The notes below the pieces were generated by a model. The model saw nothing but the letters and a program-made list of their open reading frames with translations. It was not told the origin of the DNA and searched no databases. From assembly GCA_001887945.1 (NCBI GenBank), contig LDOQ01000199.1, positions 1 through 64,000 on the forward strand: a DNA stretch of 64,000 nucleotides. Direction: 5' to 3'. Positions 57,631-64,000 of this stretch are shown here, in pieces. Position numbers and translations under genes: made by a program. The DNA comes from Spraguea lophii. Taxonomy: Eukaryota; Microsporidia; Spragueidae. The number at the start of each line of letters is the position of its first letter. Position 1 is the first letter of the stretch.

Positions 57631-60198
57631 ATGGATAGATCAGAAATAGAATTTTTACTTGAATGTTGTTCATCACCCGATGCACAGAAACGTTCCACTT
57701 CTGAAAGTAAGATTTTAAGTCTACGAGATAACAATTTCTCCACATTTGTTTCTTTGCTAATACAAATATTTACAGAAGAAGATATGGGTAAAACGAATAT
57801 AAGAACTACAGCAGGAATAGTTTTACGAAATAGTTTACATGCTGTAGATCCTACTTTACAATCTGCAATAGAATGTAAATGGATTAATACCAATAGCGAT
57901 ATTAAAGAAATTATTAAAAAATCATTAGCCAAAAATATGGCATCTAAATTACAAAGAATACGTTCTTTATCTGCTGGAACTCTTGCAGGAATAGCTAGAA
58001 TAGAAATACCATTACAACATTGGCCAACATTTTTTAAAGATATTACAGCTGTAATGGCATCAATAAAGAATGATTTAATAACAGAAGCTATGTTGGAATG
58101 TGTAGGAATATTATGTGGATATCTAACTTCAGAAATATCTTTTGATTTTTCTATGGACGCTATAGTCATTTATAATTTAATATTAAGTAAAATTGGAAAT
58201 AGTAAAAATAAGCAAATAAAATATATGGCTTTAAAAGCTCTTGTATCTTCTTTAGAAGCATTCTTAACGATAATAAATGAAGATAATATACAAACAACAA
58301 TTATGAAAATATTGAATATGATATCAGAAGATAATGATCCAGAAATCATAAAATATTCATTGGATATTTTGATAAAATTATTAGATCTTTATTATGAAAA
58401 ACTTCAGATAATGGGTGAGATAATTATTTTTGTAAAAAAATATTATACATCTAAAAACGAAGAGGTTCTTTTAAAAGTAGTTTATTTCTGGACTGTAATA
58501 TGTGAATTAGAATTGGAATATAAAATGAATAGTATAGTAGAACAGAATTTAGATAATATATTACCATTTCTTTTAAAAGGATTATTTAAAACAGATGAAT
58601 ACGATGAAGATTCATGGAATTTACATAAAGTTGCAACTGCCTGTTTAACATTAATTTCTATTGTGTCTACTAGAGAAATATTGAGCAATAATATTATCAA
58701 GGATTTTATATCCAAGAATTTAGAAGCTGATAATGACGTTTTTGAATTAGAATATGGAAATGAAGATTATTCTAATTGTTATAATAAGGAAATAGGTATA
58801 ATTGCGTTAGGAAGTGTTCTTGTAAGACAAATAACACAAGAAAGACTTTTTTTGAAAGAATGTACAGATAAAACTGCAAATCTACTTTCTAATCAATCTT
58901 TAAATATGTCTGCATTATGGGCTCTTTCTAAGGTATCTGAAAATAACTTTGATTCTGTAGATCCTGGTTCAACTTTACCAGTAATTATGGATGAAGCTAT
59001 TAAAAGATTGGGTGAGAGTAATAAATTAGCAGTAAATGCAGCATATCTTATAGCTAATATGTGTACATTTGTGGGTAAAGGAAAGAATCTTACATGGACA
59101 TATGATAATAATCTCTCATTCTTTTACATGAATATAATCAATGGATTGGTTGTAGGTACTGAGAAAGTTCCTTATAATAATTTTAACCTTAGAACAGCTC
59201 TATTTCATGCATTAACAGAAGCAATGGATGCTTGTTCAGATTCATCATCTGCTATTTTAGATAAATTTTTAACATACCTAACTAAAAAATTAGAAGAATG
59301 CTTGGCAATAGCAGAAAGAGCAAACACTGATCAATTCTTGATATTAGAAGATATTATGACTAATTATATTATTCTTTTACAAAAAGTTATTTCTGTGAAG
59401 GGAGAAAATAATATGAAAGAACAAAGAAAACCCATTCTTCATTTATTTACAAGAATATTATCTATCAATAGAATATCATCCGTTTTTGGTGACATATACA
59501 GTGCATTATCTAATATGTGCACACCATCTTCTTATTTTACAGCCAATCTTGATAAAATTATGCCATTTATTTTAAGAGATCTTAAAAATGCTACAGAATC
59601 ATCTACAGATAGATGGACACTTAAAGAAGCAATAAATTTTATAGGAGATACAGCAAACCTTCTCAATCAAGGATTTTTAAGATATTCATCACAAATGGTT
59701 CCATTACTAATTCAATGTCTTAACTCTCAAAAAATAGAAAATATTACCAAGATAAATATTTTATCAGTATTTTCTGATATAGCATTAGCTTTAGGGTCTA
59801 GTTTTGATCAATACTTTGATGTTTGTTTATCCACTATTAATTCTATTATAAGCTTAAACCGTTATACGAATATAATTTTTATAGATCAACTTAGAAAGAA
59901 TTCTATTATTCTTTTAAATTCCATAATAATATCCATGGGAGAATGTAAAAAGATTTACAGTGAAATAACGAATATAGTATATATGTTAAAGATTGTATGT
60001 GAAGAAGATGAACGTAATTATTCAGCACTTCAGTGCTTAGATTTAATTACTGATATAACTAATATACATGGGCCAGGATGTATTATAACCACTAGTTTGG
60101 TAGAATATATAAAAAATCAATGTAATAATAAAGATAAGAAAATAAGAGAGAAGGCAAAGGATGTGAAGTATTTGTTAGAAAATTATAGAAAGGAATAA
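57631..60198 (+). CDS. Importin beta-1 / Kap95
   Basis: Nuclear import receptor built of about 19 HEAT repeats that carries cargo with importin alpha and is released by Ran-GTP. The 855-residue length is typical. The N-terminal LLECCSSPDAQKRSTSE, LRNSLHAVDPT, KCKW-like IECKWINTN and LAGIARIEIPLQHWPTF blocks match Kap95. So do the central acidic DEYDEDSWNLHKVATACL loop and the SALWALSKVSE repeat. CCCC directly precedes the ATG. Firm assignment. Confidence 0.95.
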   Translation: MDRSEIEFLLECCSSPDAQKRSTSESKILSLRDNNFSTFVSLLIQIFTEEDMGKTNIRTTAGIVLRNSLHAVDPTLQSAIECKWINTNSDIKEIIKKSLAKNMASKLQRIRSLSAGTLAGIARIEIPLQHWPTFFKDITAVMASIKNDLITEAMLECVGILCGYLTSEISFDFSMDAIVIYNLILSKIGNSKNKQIKYMALKALVSSLEAFLTIINEDNIQTTIMKILNMISEDNDPEIIKYSLDILIKLLDLYYEKLQIMGEIIIFVKKYYTSKNEEVLLKVVYFWTVICELELEYKMNSIVEQNLDNILPFLLKGLFKTDEYDEDSWNLHKVATACLTLISIVSTREILSNNIIKDFISKNLEADNDVFELEYGNEDYSNCYNKEIGIIALGSVLVRQITQERLFLKECTDKTANLLSNQSLNMSALWALSKVSENNFDSVDPGSTLPVIMDEAIKRLGESNKLAVNAAYLIANMCTFVGKGKNLTWTYDNNLSFFYMNIINGLVVGTEKVPYNNFNLRTALFHALTEAMDACSDSSSAILDKFLTYLTKKLEECLAIAERANTDQFLILEDIMTNYIILLQKVISVKGENNMKEQRKPILHLFTRILSINRISSVFGDIYSALSNMCTPSSYFTANLDKIMPFILRDLKNATESSTDRWTLKEAINFIGDTANLLNQGFLRYSSQMVPLLIQCLNSQKIENITKINILSVFSDIALALGSSFDQYFDVCLSTINSIISLNRYTNIIFIDQLRKNSIILLNSIIISMGECKKIYSEITNIVYMLKIVCEEDERNYSALQCLDLITDITNIHGPGCIITTSLVEYIKNQCNNKDKKIREKAKDVKYLLENYRKE

Positions 60199-60811
60199 TT
60201 AAATGCTTTTTTATTTAATCTTTTTTTCTTTAAAAAATATTATTATTTATTAATTTAAATTATTTCCAAGTAAGATTTACTTTCTTATATTTATTTTATT
60301 GAAAAAGATAAAGTAATTGTGTGTATTATTAATAATGTATCTTAAATAAATTTTCTTATCATAAAAAATAAAGAAAAAAGCTTATACGTGTTTTAATTTT
60401 ATGTTTTATTTATAAACCATAGTAGTCGTAAGATCTTAGGAATAGATAAAACAGATATAGATTTTCTTCTCCTCTAATAGGACAAAAAATAATTTTATAA
60501 TAATTAATACTAAATGAAGCATGAAATTAATACAATACCATATTCACAGGAGTTTCTAAAATAAAAATAAAATTGTTAAACAAAAAAGTGAATAATTCCC
60601 AGATAATTTAACTTAGATATTTTGTATAATTCTCATTACTAAATTGCTGTAATGATTAATTGTCTGTTATAATATATTAACTAATGACTAAACTTGATTA
60701 TGATATTAAGCTCCTGTGAAATTTGAATAATGATGTACATTGACGTAAATGAACAGTTAAATAATATGATAGTTGTATTAATGTAAATAAACAGTTAAAT
60801 AAATAGTTCTT
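60199..60811. other. Intergenic DNA with short repeats
   Basis: Holds a 10-bp inverted pair TTCACAGGAG (60542-60551) and CTCCTGTGAA (60712-60721), two copies of gtaaat.aacagttaaata (60748 and 60783), and a short T/C-rich element at about 60461-60496. No gene is seen. Confidence 0.5.
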
Positions 60812-61085
60812 TATAAAACTTTTATTTATAGAAGTTGCTTGGCCTACCGTGCTCTATGCTCTTTGGTTCTGAAAAAATATTTAAGTTTGCAATAGTTAAT
60901 TTTGCGGTAAATATCCATTAAGCTCATCTTGCCTCGTACTTTAGGATGCTAAGATTTTACGTATGTGCACGTTTTTACTCCTCCTAACTTCTTAGAGATT
61001 CTTAAATAATTGTTATACATATCTGGTCCGTACAAAAGGATTAATAATTATAAGCAAGCTACAATCATCCAGATATCTTTGACTA
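60812..61085 (-). mobile_element. SINE-like repeat, copy H (partial body)
   Basis: On the plus strand it starts aaaacttttatttatagaagtt, then follows copy A: ttggcctaccgtgctct, gtaaatatccattaagctcat and gctaagattttacg. It decays into loosely similar sequence after about 61030. No head is visible. Confidence 0.65.
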
Positions 61086-61249
61086 TAATAAAAGTAATAT
61101 AAAATATATTCGAATAATAATTATAATTCCTTAAACATGAATTTATTAATATGCTTTTATTTTTTTAATTTACAGTTACTTACAAATAAAATTTATTAAA
61201 TTTATAAAAGAAGATTTTTATTTTATTATCTTTTTACAATAAAATATTA

Positions 61250-61339
61250 TTACGATAAAACATCATAATCTTTTATTTCCACTATTCCAACTATTAATTT
61301 AACTCTATTTTTATCATCCACTGTAAATTTAAAAGACAT
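61250..61339 (-). CDS. Doubtful 29-residue ORF upstream of Pab1
   Basis: Minus-strand frame starting MSFKFTVDDKNRVKLIV and ending KDYDVLS. The amino-acid mix looks protein-like and the DNA is a little less AT-rich than its flanks, but a frame this short is common by chance and there is no CCC motif. Reported because it would not survive any length filter. Confidence 0.25.
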   Translation of the reverse strand: MSFKFTVDDKNRVKLIVGIVEIKDYDVLS

Positions 61340-61400
61340 ATTTTTAAAAAATTATATATATTTTTTTAAAAAAATAGTTTTTTTCTACAACCCTCATTCC

Positions 61401-62912
61401 ATGAAAGATGATAAGAAAAAAATAGAAGATAACAATGCCGCAATTTTTGTAGGTGGTTTAAAAATAGACGTTGTTGATTCAGATGTCTATAAATTATTTT
61501 CTAAAATCGGTAGCATTCTATCTATGAAAATAATAAAACCAACAGGAGAAAATGTCGGCAAATACAAAAATGCATATGCTTATATAACTTATGGAAATGT
61601 TGAACATGCAAGAGAAGCAGTTGAAAAACTAAATTTTTTTAAACTCAATGATTCAGAGATTAGGGTTATGTCATGCGATAAAAGCAAGATAAAGGGAAAT
61701 TTAAAGGCAAATGTATTTGTGAAAAATTTACCGAAAAATTGCGATAATAAAACATTGCATGATACATTCTCTGTATTCGGTGAGGTTTTGAGTTGCAAGG
61801 TGGCAATAGGAAATAATGCTGAACCAACTGGTTTTGGGTTTGTTCAATATAAAGATAAAACATCTGCTAAGAAAGCTGTGTTATTTGGCAGTAATAGTAT
61901 GATGGGATCTAATAAGATAAAAGTTGAAAAATATGATAAAAATGTTAAAGAGAGTAAAAAAGAAGTGGGTGGATATTTTACAAATGTTTTTTTCAAGCAT
62001 ATTCCAAGTGATAGTACGGAAGAAACCATAAGACCTATTTTAGAAAAATATGGTGAAATTTCTTCTTTTTGTCTTCCAATGAAAGAAACAGGAGAATGCA
62101 AAGGTTTTGGATTTGCTAATTATAAAGAATATGAAAATGCAAATATTGCTATCGCTGAATTACACGATAAACAAATATTTGAAGATGTTCCTGAACAATT
62201 TTACATTCAAAAGGCACAGATGAAACAACAAAGAGAAGAAGAACTGAAAAAAGAAATAGAAAAACTTTCTCTTAGCGGACAAAATTACAAAAAAAATTTA
62301 TACGTGAGAAACATCCCATTAGAATATGATGATGAAAGTATAAAAGAAATATTTAAGGAATTTGGAACAATAGTATCTATTCTTGTAGAAAAAGATACAA
62401 TTTTTTCTGAAAATAAAAAATTTGCATTCATCTGCTTCTCCACTCCAGATGAAGCTTCAATAGCAATAGAAAAAGGAAATGAAATAATCATAGACAATAA
62501 TAAGTTACAGGTATCATTCTTTAAAAGCAAAAAAGAAAGAGTATACGAAAAATCATCCGAACATTTTGGATTTAATTCAGAAGTACCTTTAATGTACCAT
62601 GGAATCAAACCTTATGGTGCATCCACCTTAGTTTTTAAAAAAACAGAATACAAGCCACAAAGAAAAGCAGTTGATAAAAAACAATTATCAGGCGACCTAT
62701 ACACCCTAGTATTATCACTTGCCCCTACTTTCCAAGACAAATGGAAATCCCTTGGAATCAAAGATGAAAAGGAATTTGCAACCAAGATAACAAATCTTCT
62801 AATGGAGAAATCAGGAAGTGAAGTAAGAAATATGATAGGATTAGGTAATGTTCTTACACAGAATATTTCAGACACATTAAGTGATATAAGAGAAAATAAT
62901 GAAAAGAAATAA
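61401..62912 (+). CDS. Poly(A)-binding protein Pab1
   Basis: Cytoplasmic protein that coats poly(A) tails and links them to translation initiation. The 503-residue protein has four RRM domains in the Pab1 arrangement (about 13-90, 103-180, 193-272 and 298-374). RNP motifs such as NVFVKNLPKN, GFGFVQY, CKGFGFANY and NLYVRNIPLEYDDES are visible. A shortened linker leads to a C-terminal MLLE peptide-binding domain (about 435-497), where KITNLLME replaces the usual KITGMLLE. CCC is 8-10 bases before the ATG. The linker of fungal Pab1 (Pro/Met-rich) is nearly absent. Confidence 0.96.
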   Translation: MKDDKKKIEDNNAAIFVGGLKIDVVDSDVYKLFSKIGSILSMKIIKPTGENVGKYKNAYAYITYGNVEHAREAVEKLNFFKLNDSEIRVMSCDKSKIKGNLKANVFVKNLPKNCDNKTLHDTFSVFGEVLSCKVAIGNNAEPTGFGFVQYKDKTSAKKAVLFGSNSMMGSNKIKVEKYDKNVKESKKEVGGYFTNVFFKHIPSDSTEETIRPILEKYGEISSFCLPMKETGECKGFGFANYKEYENANIAIAELHDKQIFEDVPEQFYIQKAQMKQQREEELKKEIEKLSLSGQNYKKNLYVRNIPLEYDDESIKEIFKEFGTIVSILVEKDTIFSENKKFAFICFSTPDEASIAIEKGNEIIIDNNKLQVSFFKSKKERVYEKSSEHFGFNSEVPLMYHGIKPYGASTLVFKKTEYKPQRKAVDKKQLSGDLYTLVLSLAPTFQDKWKSLGIKDEKEFATKITNLLMEKSGSEVRNMIGLGNVLTQNISDTLSDIRENNEKK

Positions 62913-63163
62913 AAAAAGAAAAAGTACAATTAAAGTTTAACTTTAAGGAATTTTTATTTTTTTTAACAAATATTTTTATTCTATCTTACGGTTACGTGTA
63001 ATATAAGCGTGATTATAATATCATAGCTTAGTTAAATATAAAATACCGAACACATCATATTTTTGTGTTGCTGAAGATATTATATCTTTGTGTGTACAAA
63101 AAATTCTAATAAATAATTAAATGGAAGATTTTCTCCTCCTTTGACGAGAAATAAAAAAAATAT

Positions 63164-63715
63164 TTAATTATTACTTTTACATAAAGGACATACCCATAAA
63201 CTTTTAGGTGCTGAATTCAATCCTACACATCCAAAATGATACCATCCTATTTTACAACTATCTACATCACAATATATCATATCACCATAAGAACCTCTTC
63301 TACACGTACAATATAATTTTTTATTATCTCTCTCACTCATATTTATTCCTGTTCTTATTACAGAGGGTATTTTTTCAATATTAGGTTCTGATAAATCCAA
63401 GAGTGTATTTCCTTCAATAGATCTTACAAAATTTTCTTGTAATTTTTCTGATATTTTTTTTATATTTTCCAAATATTTCATTCTTAATTCAAATACGGTA
63501 GATAATCGTTTTTCATATTCCTCCACCTTATTTTTATATTTGTTATTTTTTAAAGCTTTTTTTCTATATTTTTTTAATTTTTCTGATACTACCAAATATT
63601 CTTTATCTTGTATTTTTACCATTTTTACATAATGTTGTATATCTAATGGATATGTTTGTGTAAGATTTAAAATATTATCAAGAATATCAAATACTGAATA
63701 TACATTCTGATCCAT
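63164..63715 (-). CDS. ING-family PHD-finger protein
   Basis: Reader subunit of histone acetyltransferase or deacetylase complexes (Yng2/Pho23 type). The 183-residue protein has an N-terminal helical ING region (1-100) and a complete C4HC3 PHD finger: C136, C138, C149, C154, H160, C163, C176, C179. Y135 and W158 are in the positions that form the aromatic cage for trimethylated H3K4, and the VCPLCKSNN end is typical. Shorter linker than animal ING proteins. CCC directly precedes the ATG. Confidence 0.94.
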   Translation of the reverse strand: MDQNVYSVFDILDNILNLTQTYPLDIQHYVKMVKIQDKEYLVVSEKLKKYRKKALKNNKYKNKVEEYEKRLSTVFELRMKYLENIKKISEKLQENFVRSIEGNTLLDLSEPNIEKIPSVIRTGINMSERDNKKLYCTCRRGSYGDMIYCDVDSCKIGWYHFGCVGLNSAPKSLWVCPLCKSNN

Positions 63716-63949
63716 GGGTAATAAAACTTTTTATAATATTTATTATTATTTATTTTTTCTTAATAGATTTTTATTATGTAAAAATATATCTCTCAAAGAT
63801 TATGTTTTCAATATCTATTTTTTTATTCTCAATAACTTAGTAACAAATGGGTGAAGGATTTTTTCCTCCCTTCGTAGAAAACAAAAAAATAATTTTCATA
63901 CTTAATATACTTGGTTTTTATACTTGGTTTTTATATGTAATGAATATTT
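63716..63949. other. Intergenic DNA with short T/C-rich element
   Basis: The element ggattttttcctcccttcg...aaaaaaataatttt (63857-63893) resembles 63124-63160 and 60461-60496. No gene seen. Confidence 0.4.
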
Positions 63950-64000
63950 TAATAATTCAAACTTACTGGGAATTTGGTTACCACATTATTTTATTTAAAT
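63950..64000 (-). mobile_element. SINE-like repeat head, copy I, cut by window end
   Basis: attcaaacttactgggaatttggttaccacatt matches the head of copies A and B (attcgaaccc...gggatttagttaccacatc). The sequence ends before the element does, so its size is unknown. Confidence 0.5.

Overview
The window looks like nuclear DNA of a microsporidian. Three things support this. The base composition is extremely AT-rich. Genes are short and I see no intron in any of them. Most start codons also have a CCC or GGG triplet within about 12 bases upstream (for example at 8903, 11680, 30154, 45150, 57631 and 63715), which is the characteristic microsporidian start-site signal. The proteins are reduced eukaryotic core proteins (SF3a60, Tfb3, Rpb4, TAF6, Nmd3, Tsr1, gamma-tubulin, Kap95, Pab1). 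Intergenic spaces of 0.3-2 kb and several decayed mobile elements suggest a moderately expanded genome rather than the most compact type. I cannot name the species.

Layout. 0.5-2.5 kb: a glutamate-rich tandem-repeat protein with a secretion signal, followed by a duplicated upstream region and the best-preserved copy of a dispersed repeat. 4-18 kb: splicing factor SF3a60, a Rab5-type GTPase, a membrane-anchored unknown, a fimbrin-like actin-binding protein ending in Cys-Cys, the TFIIH subunit Tfb3/MAT1, a two-helix membrane protein, a cation/Ca2+ exchanger and a C2H2 zinc-finger protein. 18-26 kb: an unusually Asn/Asp-rich block with an unknown, Nmd3, Tyw3 and a 1253-residue helical protein. 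26-37 kb: a 44-residue membrane protein that is easy to miss, Ogg1, nucleoside diphosphate kinase, a Luc7-like U1 snRNP protein, Rpb4, Rer1 and unknowns. 37-51 kb: Smc5, a Prp5-like DEAD-box helicase, Fap7, an OB-fold candidate, Iws1/Spn1, coatomer zeta, TAF6, ribosomal protein eL42, tRNA-Arg(UCU), gamma-tubulin and Tsr1. 51-53 kb: a decayed ISXO2/Merlin-type transposase. 53-64 kb: an unknown, a Rua1-type zinc protein, an Uso1/p115 head-like protein, importin beta, poly(A)-binding protein and an ING-type PHD protein.

Functional themes: ribosome assembly and export (Nmd3, Tsr1, Fap7, eL42), Pol II transcription and chromatin (Tfb3, Rpb4, TAF6, Iws1, ING), spliceosome (SF3a60, Luc7, Prp5), and secretory traffic (Rab5, Rer1, coatomer zeta, Uso1). 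Neighbouring genes are not organised into pathways, as expected for a eukaryote.

The most interesting unexplained structure is a dispersed, tRNA-derived repeat. A pol III-like A-box/B-box head of about 75 bp is followed by a body of about 380-400 bp that ends in an A-rich tail. At least nine full, partial or fragmentary copies lie between genes on both strands. It has the architecture of a SINE. Nothing resembling its mobilising LINE lies in the window. Several start sites were moved from the longest open frame to the first ATG with a CCC motif; each case is explained in its entry.
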